From Chitinophaga filiformis (GTDB lineage: Bacteria > Bacteroidota > Bacteroidia > Chitinophagales > Chitinophagaceae), in assembly GCF_900102545.1 (NCBI RefSeq), contig NZ_FNBN01000009.1:62001-126000 (forward strand): DNA of 64,000 bases. Reading direction: 5' to 3'. The notes beneath the pieces are model-generated. The model saw only the letters and a list, made by a program, of their open reading frames with translations. It made no database searches and was not told the origin of the DNA. Positions 41,927 to 51,545 of this stretch are shown here, in pieces. Position 1 is the first letter of the stretch. Every line of letters starts with the position of its first letter. The position numbers were made by a program, and so were the translations under genes.

Positions 41927-42928
41927 ATGGATATCCAGATTAAAAATGATGCAAGTGAACTGATATTCAGTGAGCAGATGGAATTTCCGATGCCGAAGTT
42001 CCTGTCTCCTTCCCTGATTGAGGAAAAACAGCATTTCAACTATCATTTTGCAGATGCCAATTTTCAGGAGATCTATTTTGACGGATACCATATCGCTATA
42101 GGAGATGTCCATGTATATGAGAATCTGCACATCTATACTACAGAGCATATCCCGACAATATCGCTGATCTTCATGCTGAACGGCCAGTTTGTGGCAGGTC
42201 CGGATATGGTTACCGGCAATTTTGGCAAACGGCGTTATCAATCCCTTGAGCACAATCTTTTCTTTAATCCCAGTCCGGCAGAAAACATCGATGTAGACAA
42301 ACAGCGCGGCTTTGAACTGATGGCGCTCGCCTTTTCTACCGAACGTTTCCTCGACATCGCGGCAAATGGGGGCCGCGTACTCGATAATCTGGCCAATGAA
42401 GTAGCAGGAGGCAAGGGCGCTTACCTTAACAAAAAACTCAATCCACCCATTACCACCCGTATGCTGATGGTACTGGAAGAGATCCGCCAGTGCCAGTTCA
42501 CCGGAGGTGTAAAAAAATTGTTCCTGCAGTCCAAAGCGCTGGAACTCCTGGCGCTCCAATGTGAACAATATGAGCGGGTAGAGCATGTGCGGACTGATTC
42601 CTTTACAATATCCCCTGCCGATAAAGAAAAGATCCACTATGCGAAGGACCTCTTACTAAAAAATATGGAAAACCCGCCTTCACTGGCAGAGTTGTCAAGA
42701 CAGGCAGGGTTGAATGAATTCAAATTAAAGAATGGCTTCCGCCAGGTTTTTGACAATACGGTATTTGGCTATCTCAATGATCACCGGATGGATTATGCCA
42801 GGAAGATGATCGCCACCCGGGAGTTTTCGCTGACTGAGATTGCTGAGCAACTGGGTTTCTCCTCTATACAGCACTTCAGTATTGCCTTCAAGAAGAAATT
42901 TGGTGTTAGTCCAAGTAAGCTTAAATAG
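41927..42928 (+). CDS. AraC-family transcriptional regulator
   Basis: 333 residues. The last ~100 form the double helix-turn-helix domain (ENPPSLAELSRQAGLNEFKL, EFSLTEIAEQLGFSSIQHFS, ending FKKKFGVSPSKLK). The N-terminal ~220 residues are a ligand or dimerisation domain of the PchR-like type (HIPTISLIFMLNGQFVAGPD). It is transcribed divergently from the HMA-fold gene and the TonB receptor operon, which it may control; this is inferred from position only. Confidence 0.92.
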   Translation: MDIQIKNDASELIFSEQMEFPMPKFLSPSLIEEKQHFNYHFADANFQEIYFDGYHIAIGDVHVYENLHIYTTEHIPTISLIFMLNGQFVAGPDMVTGNFGKRRYQSLEHNLFFNPSPAENIDVDKQRGFELMALAFSTERFLDIAANGGRVLDNLANEVAGGKGAYLNKKLNPPITTRMLMVLEEIRQCQFTGGVKKLFLQSKALELLALQCEQYERVEHVRTDSFTISPADKEKIHYAKDLLLKNMENPPSLAELSRQAGLNEFKLKNGFRQVFDNTVFGYLNDHRMDYARKMIATREFSLTEIAEQLGFSSIQHFSIAFKKKFGVSPSKLK

Positions 42929-43055
42929 GCAAGGGCGAGTTTCTTTCATCTGGCCGAAAATTGTCCCCATAAGCCTATGAGGCCATGGCTATAGCTTGCA
43001 TATACTTATTCTTTAGCCAGCTATAGTGTTTTTCTATTATAAGCTGATAGTTATG

Positions 43056-43215
43056 CACCGTGAGCAAGACGGTCGGCGCTTAATCGCCGTCAGCCCACAT
43101 TCGCAAAAAAACACCCCCAACCGCCCTCCAAAGCTTAATAGTAAGAATCTTCAAAGAACCTAGCTAATGCCCCCACCGTGAGCAAGACGATCGGCGAAAT
43201 AATCACCGTCAGTCC
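43056..43215. repeat. two copies of a ~42-base element
   Basis: Copy 1 (43056-43097) and copy 2 (43173-43215) both begin CACCGTGAGCAAGACG and end CCGTCAG-y-CCA, 117 bases apart. Within copy 1 GGCG and CGCC can pair; in copy 2 the loop differs. The origin is unknown. Confidence 0.75.
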
Positions 43216-43237
43216 AAAACAAAACCGAATAAAACAA

Positions 43238-43272
43238 AAAAGGTGCATTCCAGATAGAATGCACCTTTTATA
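43238..43272. terminator. terminator of the membrane pyrophosphatase gene, bidirectional
   Basis: AAAAGGTGCATTC (43238-43250) pairs perfectly with GAATGCACCTTTT (43257-43269). Runs of A and T on both sides suit both strands. Confidence 0.9.
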
Positions 43273-43289
43273 TAAAGTAATCTAATCGG

Positions 43290-45524
43290 TCAATTATTCG
43301 CCGGCGCTACAGCCCGCACCTTCACCTGCGCCACCTGCTCAGTAGCCGGCGCCTTTTTCCCTGCAACCGCGCCTGTATGATGTATCCCCGCCAAAGTCGG
43401 CGCTATCACCAATGACACAATCGACATCAGTTTAATCAGGATATTCATAGAAGGACCAGAAGTATCCTTAAATGGATCCCCTACAGTATCACCGGTAACA
43501 GAAGCCTTATGCGGCTCTGATTTCTTATAATAAATCTGTCCCTTGATCTCCACGCCCTTCTCAAAAGACTTCTTCGCATTATCCCACGCACCACCAGCAT
43601 TATTCTGGAACATTCCCATCAACACGCCCGCCACAGTTGCTCCCGCCAGGAAGCCACCCAGCACCTCAGGCCCAAAGATGAAACCCACCACTAAAGGCGT
43701 CAGAATAGCAATTGCACCCGGCAACATCATTTTCTTGATGGAAGCCTGTGTGGAGATCGCCACGCATTTATCATACTCAGGTTTACCTGTACCTTCCATG
43801 ATACCTGGAATTTCCTTAAACTGGCGGCGTACTTCCTCTACCATGGCCATAGCCGCTTCACCTACCGCTCTGATAGCGAGAGAGGAGAATATGAAAGGAA
43901 TCATGGCGCCTATGAACAGGCCTGCCAGTACATCAGCTTTATAAATGTCAATACCATCAATACCCGCTACACCTACAAAGGCTGCAAAGAGCGCCAGCGC
44001 TGTCAAAGCTGCGGAGGCAATCGCGAAACCCTTTCCGGTAGCGGCAGTGGTATTACCTACAGCATCCAGGATATCGGTTTTTTCACGCACTTCTTTTGGC
44101 AGTTCACTCATTTCTGCAATACCACCGGCATTGTCAGCGATAGGACCGAAAGCGTCGATCGCCAGCTGCATAGCGGTGGTGGCCATCATACCTGCGGCTG
44201 CAATCGCCACGCCGTAGAGACCTGCACAGGCGAATGAACCATATATACCTGCTGCCAGTACGATGATAGGGAGCAGGGTAGACTCCATACCTATCGCCAG
44301 ACCGGCAATTACGTTAGTAGCATGGCCGGTGGAAGACTGACGGATGATCGACAACACCGGACGTTTGCCCATAGCTGTATAATACTCTGTGATAAGGCTC
44401 ATTAATGTACCTACTGCCAGACCTACGAAGATGGCGCCTACCACGCCGTTCTGGGTGATGGCTTTGGTGCCGGCTTTGAGCTCACTGGTGCCTGGCACGA
44501 AGTCACGTTTCAGATAGATGGCTTCTCCTGGCAGGATATAATATACCAGGGCTGCGCTCGCGATAGCAGAAAGGACGATAGAGCCCCAGTTACCCATGTT
44601 CAGGGCTTTTTGTACCGAGCCTGTATTTAAACCTACGCTATCGGATATTCTTACGAAGAAAGTAGCGATGATAGAGAAAACAATACCCAGGCCCGCGATG
44701 AGCATAGGTAATATGATAGGGGCAACGCCACCGAATTTGTCATTGGAAATAATTTCACTGCCCAGTACCATGGTGGCCAGTACAGTGGCTACATAAGATC
44801 CGAAGAGGTCAGCACCCATTCCAGCTACGTCGCCTACGTTGTCGCCCACATTATCAGCGATGGTAGCGGGGTTGCGGGGATCATCCTCAGGGATGCCTGC
44901 TTCTACTTTACCCACCAGGTCAGCACCTACGTCGGCGGCCTTGGTATAGATACCACCGCCTACACGGGCAAAGAGAGCGATGCTTTCCGCACCGAGGGAG
45001 AAACCTGTCAGTACCTCGATGGTGCGGATCATTTCTTCGGTATTGGCATTAGCGCCAAAATATGATTTCAGTATGATGAATAGTGAGCCGAGACCCAATA
45101 CGGCCAGCCCGGCTACCCCCATTCCCATTACGGAACCTCCTGTAAAGGATACCTTTAATGCGCTGGAAAGACTGGTACGCGCTGCGTGTGCAGTACGTAC
45201 GTTAGCTTTGGTTGCGATCTTCATGCCTATGAAGCCTGCGGTGGCAGAAAACAGGGCTCCGATAATAAAGGCCACGGCGATAGTCCAGTCGGAGTTATGG
45301 TTTGTTGCTCCCATATAGCCCAGCAACAGCGCGGCTATTACCACAAAATAGGCAAGGATCTTATATTCAGCTTTGAGAAACGCCATTGCCCCTTCAGCAA
45401 TATGTGCGGCTATTTCTTTCATCTTTTCATTGCCGGCCTCCTGGCGGGATACCCAGGAACTCCGGATAGCGGTAAATAACAAAGCTAGTAATCCAAAACA
45501 TGGAACGAGGTAAACGATATTCAT
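43290..45524 (-). CDS. hppA: K+-dependent membrane-bound pyrophosphatase (Na+ and/or H+ pump)
   Basis: 744 residues, about 16 membrane helices. Pyrophosphate hydrolysis drives cation export. The catalytic region is canonical: GGGIYTKAADVGADLVGKVE, then GIPEDDPRNPATIADNVGDN and VGDVAGMGADLFGSY. The K+-dependence site reads GNTTAATGKG, with alanine where K+-independent enzymes carry lysine, so K+ should be required. K+-dependent members pump Na+, H+ or both; which one cannot be decided here. nhaA lies 3 kb away, so Na+ cycling is plausible. It has its own terminator. Confidence 0.95.
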   Translation of the reverse strand: MNIVYLVPCFGLLALLFTAIRSSWVSRQEAGNEKMKEIAAHIAEGAMAFLKAEYKILAYFVVIAALLLGYMGATNHNSDWTIAVAFIIGALFSATAGFIGMKIATKANVRTAHAARTSLSSALKVSFTGGSVMGMGVAGLAVLGLGSLFIILKSYFGANANTEEMIRTIEVLTGFSLGAESIALFARVGGGIYTKAADVGADLVGKVEAGIPEDDPRNPATIADNVGDNVGDVAGMGADLFGSYVATVLATMVLGSEIISNDKFGGVAPIILPMLIAGLGIVFSIIATFFVRISDSVGLNTGSVQKALNMGNWGSIVLSAIASAALVYYILPGEAIYLKRDFVPGTSELKAGTKAITQNGVVGAIFVGLAVGTLMSLITEYYTAMGKRPVLSIIRQSSTGHATNVIAGLAIGMESTLLPIIVLAAGIYGSFACAGLYGVAIAAAGMMATTAMQLAIDAFGPIADNAGGIAEMSELPKEVREKTDILDAVGNTTAATGKGFAIASAALTALALFAAFVGVAGIDGIDIYKADVLAGLFIGAMIPFIFSSLAIRAVGEAAMAMVEEVRRQFKEIPGIMEGTGKPEYDKCVAISTQASIKKMMLPGAIAILTPLVVGFIFGPEVLGGFLAGATVAGVLMGMFQNNAGGAWDNAKKSFEKGVEIKGQIYYKKSEPHKASVTGDTVGDPFKDTSGPSMNILIKLMSIVSLVIAPTLAGIHHTGAVAGKKAPATEQVAQVKVRAVAPANN

Positions 45525-45611
45525 ATACGTGATTTTAACAATTCTATAAATATAACCTTTTATGGTTTATAAAAGGAGGGGTTTTACTGACATGATGTGG
45601 GTAAAAAAAGG

Positions 45612-47156
45612 TCAGCAGGGTTTTAGTTTATGCAACTCCAGGAAGGTCTTACCGAGGAACTCAACAATATCTTCCGCTATCATGGCTTCTTCTGAGTGGG
45701 CTGCTGCGGCATGGTCGCCGGCAAGGCCGTGCAGGTAAACGCCGAGTAGCATGGTCTCCTGCGGACTATACCCCTGGGCCAATAAAGAGGTGAGTATACC
45801 GGTCAATACATCCCCGCTGCCACCTGTGGCCATACCGGGATTGCCCGTGGCATTGAACCAGATGGAGCCATCGGGGAATGCCATGGCCGTATAACGACCC
45901 TTCAGCAGGATATTCAGTTGTCTTTCAACGGCATGCTGAGATAATACTTTCAGCCTTTCCATATCATTGGCTGTTGTTCCGAAAAGGCGTTCAAATTCCT
46001 TCGGATGCGGTGTCAATAAAGATCCCGCCGGCACTTTCTTCAGCAGGGCAGGAGAGGAGGCGAGGATATTCAGTGCATCAGCATCTATAACCATAGGCTG
46101 GTGATAATGTTCCAGCAGCTTTTCAAATGCCCAGGAAGTACCTGCCGCAGTGCCCAGCCCCGGGCCTATACCTATGACTTTATATTTAGCCGCTGCTTCA
46201 GGCGTGAGCACATGATTATGAAAGCCGGAACTGTGGTCCTGCTGTTCGTCAATGAAACACATCGCTCCCGGCGCTGAAATCTGCATGATCTGATATCCGC
46301 ATTTGGGAATATGACAGGACAGCAGTCCTACGCCTGCCCGCAGACAGGCTTTGGCGCTTAATACGGCCGCGCCGATCTTGCCTTCGCTGCCGGCTATCAG
46401 CAGGGCATGTCCAAATGTGCCTTTATGGGAAAATGGTTTACGCGGCCGGTAAATGCTGCGTACCTGGAAAGCGTCCGTTATATTGAAACGGGAAGGGGTT
46501 TGCGCAATATAATCCGGTGACAGATCTATGGAAAGAATGCATATTTCCCCCACAAATGCTGCGTTTTCAGGCAGGAGAAAGGCCAGTTTATAGAACTCAA
46601 AACTAAGCGTCTGATCTGCCTTTATAACGGGTGTATTTACAGAAGAAGCATCCGCCTGTAATCCTGAAGGCATGTCGATGGCTACAATGTCGTGCTGCGG
46701 TTTCAGATCATTGAGTTGCTCAATGATACCGGCTATCCAGCCTTCCACCGGACGACTCAGACCTGTGCCGAGGATCGCATCTACGATCAGGGCATTCCTG
46801 TCTAACTGGGGCAGGAGGCCATTGTCAGGAATATCATGTATTGCGGCGTGGTATTGTTGTTGCAATGCCTCCCGGTTAGCAGTATGATCATCAGAAGCTT
46901 TAGTACTATGGTGGAGGATGTAGGCCACTGCATTGTACCCCCTGTTACGCAACAGCCGGGTAATGGCGAGTCCGTCACCTCCGTTGTTGCCCATTCCGCA
47001 GAATATATAGACCGGTGTATCCTCGTTATAATGACGGCAGATCCACGCCGTACAGGCAATGGCTGCCTTTTCCATCAGGGCTAGGCTGCTGATGGGTGTA
47101 TGCCTTATTGTATAGGCATCTGCGTCGCGTATTTGCTGGGCTGTAAATATTTTCAT
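45612..47156 (-). CDS. nnr: bifunctional NAD(P)H-hydrate epimerase / dehydratase
   Basis: Repairs hydrated NAD(P)H in the cytoplasm. 514 residues from ATG at 47156; an upstream ATG at 47225 lies inside the terminator of the preceding gene and adds 23 unlikely residues. The N-terminal YjeF_N epimerase domain (about 1-215) includes YIFCGMGNNGGDGLAITRLL. The C-terminal ribokinase-like dehydratase domain includes LLTPHPKEFERLFG and NPGMATGGSGDVLTGILTSL. The order is that of the fused bacterial enzyme. Confidence 0.94.
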   Translation of the reverse strand: MKIFTAQQIRDADAYTIRHTPISSLALMEKAAIACTAWICRHYNEDTPVYIFCGMGNNGGDGLAITRLLRNRGYNAVAYILHHSTKASDDHTANREALQQQYHAAIHDIPDNGLLPQLDRNALIVDAILGTGLSRPVEGWIAGIIEQLNDLKPQHDIVAIDMPSGLQADASSVNTPVIKADQTLSFEFYKLAFLLPENAAFVGEICILSIDLSPDYIAQTPSRFNITDAFQVRSIYRPRKPFSHKGTFGHALLIAGSEGKIGAAVLSAKACLRAGVGLLSCHIPKCGYQIMQISAPGAMCFIDEQQDHSSGFHNHVLTPEAAAKYKVIGIGPGLGTAAGTSWAFEKLLEHYHQPMVIDADALNILASSPALLKKVPAGSLLTPHPKEFERLFGTTANDMERLKVLSQHAVERQLNILLKGRYTAMAFPDGSIWFNATGNPGMATGGSGDVLTGILTSLLAQGYSPQETMLLGVYLHGLAGDHAAAAHSEEAMIAEDIVEFLGKTFLELHKLKPC

Positions 47157-47195
47157 AGTCAGTATCCGCCAGGGGCATAGCTTATAAATATAAGC

Positions 47196-47230
47196 AAAAA
47201 AAAACGACCATGTCCCGTAAGGCATGATCG
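47196..47230 (-). terminator. Rho-independent terminator of the barrel gene at 47254
   Basis: CGACCATG and CATGATCG pair over 8 positions (one G-T or A-C mismatch) around a 10-base loop. On the minus strand nine T follow. Confidence 0.8.
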
Positions 47231-47253
47231 CTTTTCAATATTTTGGTCCCTGC

Positions 47254-47775
47254 TTAGAAGGTATATCTTACAGAAGCACCACCGATCTCTTCTCCGATGA
47301 AGTTGGTCTCGCCGGTGAAGTGGAAGAAAGGTTTCAGGTCGCCGCTTACCACTAAAGGAATTTTTTTGAATTTATATTCCAGACCTACGATACCATCCAT
47401 ACCCGGAGTAACATAGGTACCCTTACCATGTCTGTAATAACGGTCAGGATCATAGTCATAACGGTCATAAATACCCAGGTGTACACCACCACCGAAATAC
47501 AGGCGGAATTCTGGTTTAGGGAATGGAGCGATGTGATATTCATACAGGGCTGTGAAGGTTACGTTCCGCCTGTTGCTCACGTTTGTGGTGATCAAACCTT
47601 CTATTGCATGAGGTCCTGCAATGAAGTGCTTGATGGTACCACCTACCAGCCAGGGATTTACGCGTATACCTACAGCCGTTTCATAGTTGGATGATGCGCT
47701 TGCACCACGTCTTTGTGCATTTGCCTGTACTGCCATCATTGCACACAGGCTAAATAATAACACAAGTTGTTTCAT
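47254..47775 (-). CDS. small outer-membrane barrel protein, paralogue 1
   Basis: 173 residues: signal peptide (MKQLVLLFSLCAMMAVQANAQ) then strands of an eight-stranded barrel (AVGIRVNPWLVGGTIKHFIA, AIEGLITTNV, FRLYFGGGVHLGIYDRYDYD, GMDGIVGLEYKFKKIPLVVS), ending SVRYTF. It shares the order and key residues (HAIEG, GGGvHlG, GIDGIvGleY, K-P-f-hF) with the gene just upstream, so the two are tandem paralogues. Function is unknown. Confidence 0.82.
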   Translation of the reverse strand: MKQLVLLFSLCAMMAVQANAQRRGASASSNYETAVGIRVNPWLVGGTIKHFIAGPHAIEGLITTNVSNRRNVTFTALYEYHIAPFPKPEFRLYFGGGVHLGIYDRYDYDPDRYYRHGKGTYVTPGMDGIVGLEYKFKKIPLVVSGDLKPFFHFTGETNFIGEEIGGASVRYTF

Positions 47776-47819
47776 ATTTGTTACTGTTTAGAAATTGCGT
47801 TTTAGGTTTTTCTATGCTG

Positions 47820-48284
47820 TTATCTTCCAAAGGTGTACCGAACGGATACTGCGAAATCCGTCAGGTCGGAAGAGGTATTGAAGTGGATTGCCGGTTTCCA
47901 GTCAAGACTTAGGTTCAGTGGCAATGTTGGAAATGTATAATCAATCCCCCCGATGCCATCTATGCCAGCTATAAATTTCACATTCCCATCTGTGTCTCGT
48001 GTTCCCATGTGTGCCCCGCCTCCGATAAACCATGCAAAACCTTCAGTTGTAAGTGCTGAAAGGTCGAAATGCCGTTCATAGAGGCCAGTCACGGTAAAGG
48101 TCCCGGAGTATACGCCGGCAATACCTTCGACGGCATTCGCATCGTCAAAGAAATAACGTACGGTGCCACCCAACGGTAGGCCAAGGCGTAGTCCCACTTG
48201 TGCATTACTCTTTGTCTGGGCATTCACTATCTGAATACCAACTCCAAGTAGCAGGGCTATGAATATGAAAAGGCGCTTTTTCAT
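47820..48284 (-). CDS. small outer-membrane barrel protein, paralogue 2
   Basis: 154 residues from ATG at 48284, which gives a clean signal peptide (MKKRLFIFIALLLGVGIQIV, then NAQ). A start 11 codons upstream would hide it. The barrel strands mirror those of paralogue 1 (GLRLGLPLGGTVRYFFDDAN, AVEGIAGVYSG, FAWFIGGGAHMGTRDTD, GIDGIGGIDYTFPTLPLNLS), ending SVRYTFGR. It follows nhaA on the same strand by 70 bases. Confidence 0.82.
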   Translation of the reverse strand: MKKRLFIFIALLLGVGIQIVNAQTKSNAQVGLRLGLPLGGTVRYFFDDANAVEGIAGVYSGTFTVTGLYERHFDLSALTTEGFAWFIGGGAHMGTRDTDGNVKFIAGIDGIGGIDYTFPTLPLNLSLDWKPAIHFNTSSDLTDFAVSVRYTFGR

Positions 48285-48354
48285 GTTATTGCAATGCAAT
48301 GGCAATAACGATGCCAAGATACAGATTATTATTTTTTGTATTGTAAATAACTGG

Positions 48355-49494
48355 TCATTTTGCTATCCTTAAATAGCAGTAACCTACGATACCGGCAAGC
48401 AGAGATGCAGCAATGACGGCTATTTTGGAGATAATCTGCCATTCCACCTGTGTATACGCCAGGGTTGAAATAAATATTGACATCGTAAAACCAATACCGG
48501 CAATCATCCCTATACCGATCAATTGCCCCCAGCTAGCCTGGTCTGGTAAGGCAGCCAGTTTAAGCCGTACTGCGATATAAGAGAAAAGAAAGATCCCCAG
48601 TGGCTTGCCGATCACCAATCCGGCAATTATACCATAACTAATACTACTGTTGAAAGTATGAAGCATATCCGGCGGAAAAACAATAGCCGTATTCGATAGT
48701 GCAAAAATGGGCATAATCACAAAATTGACAGGATCATGCAACTGGTGGATCAGCCGGGAGACTTTAGATAGTGGTATACAGGCTGCCAGGAGCACACCCG
48801 CAATGGTGGCATGGATACCGGAATTGTAAATACAATACCAGAGTATAATGCCCGGAATAAAATAACACCATAGCTGGCGTACCTTACAGCGATTCAGGAT
48901 AATCAACAGGATAAGTATAACACCGGCAGCCAGCAGGTAACCCACTTGTATACTGGCAGTATAGAAAACTGCGATGGTAAGGATAGCACCCAGATCATCA
49001 ATGATGGCGAGTGCCGTCAGGAAGATCTTCAGTGAAAGTGGCACCCTGTTTCCTAACAGGGAAAGGATCCCCAGTGAAAATGCGATATCCGTAGCCATCG
49101 GAATACCCCAGCCATTGGCGAATGGAGTACCACCATTAAATATTGTGAAGATCAGGGCAGGGCAGACCATACCGCCGAGAGCAGCGAGTATAGGCAACAC
49201 TGACTGGCGGATGGAAGACAATTCCCCGATAGTCACTTCCCTTTTGATCTCCATCCCTACGAGGAAAAAGAAAGGAACCATCAGGCCATCATTGATCCAG
49301 TGAAGGATGGTATGTGGCAGATGCAGCTGTGGGATGGGGATATGCACAAGGGTATCCCAGCTGGCAATGTACGACTGCTGCCAGGCTGAATTAGCGAGTA
49401 AAAGTGAGATAGCCGTACAGATGATCAACACAATCCCTACTGCCCGGCTATCCTGTAAAAACTCGTAAATGGGTGATAATAATCGCTTTATCAA
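48355..49494 (-). CDS. nhaA: Na+/H+ antiporter NhaA
   Basis: 379 residues, about 12 membrane helices. Exchanges external protons for internal Na+ at the inner membrane. The ion-binding aspartates are D166 and D167 in ALAIIDDLGAILTIAVFY, and the structural aspartate D136 lies in MATDIAFSLGILSLLG. MEIKREVTIGEL and the final region also fit. The start overlaps the stop of the OstA-like gene by 4 bases (ATGA), so it is translated from the same mRNA as the LPS-transport genes. Confidence 0.96.
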   Translation of the reverse strand: MIKRLLSPIYEFLQDSRAVGIVLIICTAISLLLANSAWQQSYIASWDTLVHIPIPQLHLPHTILHWINDGLMVPFFFLVGMEIKREVTIGELSSIRQSVLPILAALGGMVCPALIFTIFNGGTPFANGWGIPMATDIAFSLGILSLLGNRVPLSLKIFLTALAIIDDLGAILTIAVFYTASIQVGYLLAAGVILILLIILNRCKVRQLWCYFIPGIILWYCIYNSGIHATIAGVLLAACIPLSKVSRLIHQLHDPVNFVIMPIFALSNTAIVFPPDMLHTFNSSISYGIIAGLVIGKPLGIFLFSYIAVRLKLAALPDQASWGQLIGIGMIAGIGFTMSIFISTLAYTQVEWQIISKIAVIAASLLAGIVGYCYLRIAK

Positions 49495-51545
49495 AACTCG
49501 TCTTCCGCTTTTGGTACCGGTTTTTCTTCTTCTTTTATTTTAGCCTCACTCACAGTGCCCATCAGCTCATATTTGCTTTTAGGTTTACGCCTGATATCCC
49601 AGTGGAAATTCTCCAGTTGCATCTGGTCCAGCGGGCGTTGTGTGAAAGGATACATCGTTCCTTCAGGATCCTTAATAAAGGAGATATGATGCAATTGCCC
49701 TTCTCTGAAATAGATATTGATGATACCACTCAGGGTCCTGTTCACACTGACATATGCCGAGTCGTCGTCCCGGACGTAATAAATACTTTCCGCATTTCCA
49801 TCCACATGCATCCAATCAAGGGCCTGACCTAAAAAATAACCTGTGATCTGGTTGCCTTTGATCTGGTTGTACAACTGTGGATCAGACTCTTTTACCAGCA
49901 GGGCATTCTGATCAAGTAACAGCTTGTCTGCTTTCTGGTTTTTGGTATAGAGGAAGATAGTATCTCCACTAAGCTGCGTTTCATTGGCCCACAGTATCGG
50001 GTTCCGGTAAAAGCGGAAGATGGAATCCTTGCTGGAATAGTAGATACTGTCTGCTACTCCCTGCAGGGAATCGGAATAGATGCGCACATGATGCCATGCA
50101 CGGATGTATCTGATCTCACTGGTATCTTTTGTTGCGCTGGTATCTGTTTCCATAGCCAGGGCAGGCGGTTGTGAACGTAGTGAATCCTTCGTTAATGCCA
50201 GTGCCTTTGATTTTAAACCTATCACTGCGGAATCTTTCGACAATACGATACTGTCTGGTTTCAACGCACGTGTGCTATCCCGCAGGATGGCCATTGCTTT
50301 GGCGGTGTCGCTGAGTATACCGACTGCTTTAGGTTTAAGTGTAATAAGCGCGGAATCCTTTGCCACCATCACCGGGACCAATTTGCCCGAATCGCCCGGC
50401 GCCAATGCATTCTTCAGTTTCTTAGCAAAGGCAGAAGTATCTGCCGGCATAACTTCCGTTGAATCCTGCAGCGGTTTTCGTAGTGAGTCGGGTACATTTG
50501 AAGTGCTGTCAACCGATATCGTACTGTCTGTCGAGGTACGGACAGGAGCTACGGTGAACGTATCCCTTTTCAGTACACCGGAGAACAGCGTATCTGCCGC
50601 CAGGTAAAGCGTATCCTTTTCCCGCTCCAGGATCATCAGCGGATGCTGGGTGGCAAGCACAGTCTTTTCAATCTGGTTCACCGTACCGTAGTTGGACAGA
50701 AGTGTCATATGCTGCGCAGTATCACGATAGATCATATTGCCGGTGGCATAGGCCAGTCCGGTACGCTTATCCATCTGGATATTATCGGCAGTAATGGTAG
50801 CAGTACTATCTTCAATAGTAGGCCTGCTGTCGAAATTACCCTGTCCTGTTTCGGTATTATATTCCCCGGAAGTAGCATACATGACCGTCTTCCCATCATT
50901 GATGGTAGTAGGGGCCACAATAGTGGCTATTTTGGACTGGGTATTATATAATAAAGTATCGGTGCTGAGTGTATATTCCGGATCTACCAGCAGTACATTG
51001 TAATTGAAATATACATCTTTGGTATCGGCATAATAATATCCTTCCTGGCTGGTCAGCACACTGCTGCCATTCACCAGTTTCCCGCCTTTTACATAAGTAC
51101 CGATCCTGGCATTCATGTCATATTGCAGCTCAGGGCCGGTAAGAGTTACCTTGCCATCAGTCAGCCGGGCATTATCCCGCAGGGTAGCCATCCTGGTATT
51201 GCCTTCATAGTGAAGGTATTCTCCGTAGATGTGGATGCTGTCTGCCTGGTTAATGTGGATATGACCGTAAGCGTCCAGTATGTTAGATGCCCTGTTGATC
51301 AATGCACTATCGCAATAAAATAAGGTATTACCCTGGCGGAAAATGGCATTGCCAATGAACCGGTTCAGTTGAACACTGTCCTTGGTAAGTACATTCAGTT
51401 TATCTGACTGAATGATATGTATTACATTATTCGAGTCCCTTGCCGCGGGTTGTGTCTCCTGCGCGGTAGCCGGAAATAACCTGCCGAGAAAGAGCCCTGC
51501 CAGGATAAGCCCGCATTTTGCTAATTGCTGCATTTTCAAGATCAT
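49491..51545 (-). CDS. OstA/LptA-like periplasmic protein
   Basis: 684 residues with a signal peptide (ending near PATAQ, residue 28). The first ~330 residues are OstA-like repeats of short strands (NRFIGNAIFRQGNTLFYCDS, YLHYEGNTRMATLRDNARLT, LVDPEYTLSTDTLLYNTQSK). A Ser/Thr/Asp/Lys-rich low-complexity middle (about 335-480) has repeats such as DSAVIGLKSKALALTKDS. A further OstA-like domain follows. It probably forms part of the LPS bridge between the membranes. It overlaps mlaD and nhaA by 4 bases on either side. Confidence 0.87.
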   Translation of the reverse strand: MILKMQQLAKCGLILAGLFLGRLFPATAQETQPAARDSNNVIHIIQSDKLNVLTKDSVQLNRFIGNAIFRQGNTLFYCDSALINRASNILDAYGHIHINQADSIHIYGEYLHYEGNTRMATLRDNARLTDGKVTLTGPELQYDMNARIGTYVKGGKLVNGSSVLTSQEGYYYADTKDVYFNYNVLLVDPEYTLSTDTLLYNTQSKIATIVAPTTINDGKTVMYATSGEYNTETGQGNFDSRPTIEDSTATITADNIQMDKRTGLAYATGNMIYRDTAQHMTLLSNYGTVNQIEKTVLATQHPLMILEREKDTLYLAADTLFSGVLKRDTFTVAPVRTSTDSTISVDSTSNVPDSLRKPLQDSTEVMPADTSAFAKKLKNALAPGDSGKLVPVMVAKDSALITLKPKAVGILSDTAKAMAILRDSTRALKPDSIVLSKDSAVIGLKSKALALTKDSLRSQPPALAMETDTSATKDTSEIRYIRAWHHVRIYSDSLQGVADSIYYSSKDSIFRFYRNPILWANETQLSGDTIFLYTKNQKADKLLLDQNALLVKESDPQLYNQIKGNQITGYFLGQALDWMHVDGNAESIYYVRDDDSAYVSVNRTLSGIINIYFREGQLHHISFIKDPEGTMYPFTQRPLDQMQLENFHWDIRRKPKSKYELMGTVSEAKIKEEEKPVPKAEDEF

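Larger units (their letters stand above)
42929..43289. other. 361-base intergenic region with hairpins and a direct repeat
   Basis: No gene. It holds a possible AraC terminator (CTATAGC at 42989-42995 with GCTATAG at 43020-43026, then TTTTT), a repeated ~42-base element (43056 and 43173) and the pyrophosphatase terminator. Confidence 0.5.

Noticed and set aside
45556..45576. CCTTTTA/TAAAAGG hairpin as a terminator of the NAD(P)HX repair gene
   Set aside because: The stem is short and AT-rich and no T-run follows on the minus strand.
43290..49494. A dedicated sodium-energetics island (hppA plus nhaA)
   Set aside because: The two genes are 3 kb apart in separate transcription units, with unrelated genes between; nhaA belongs to the mlaD-ostA mRNA.
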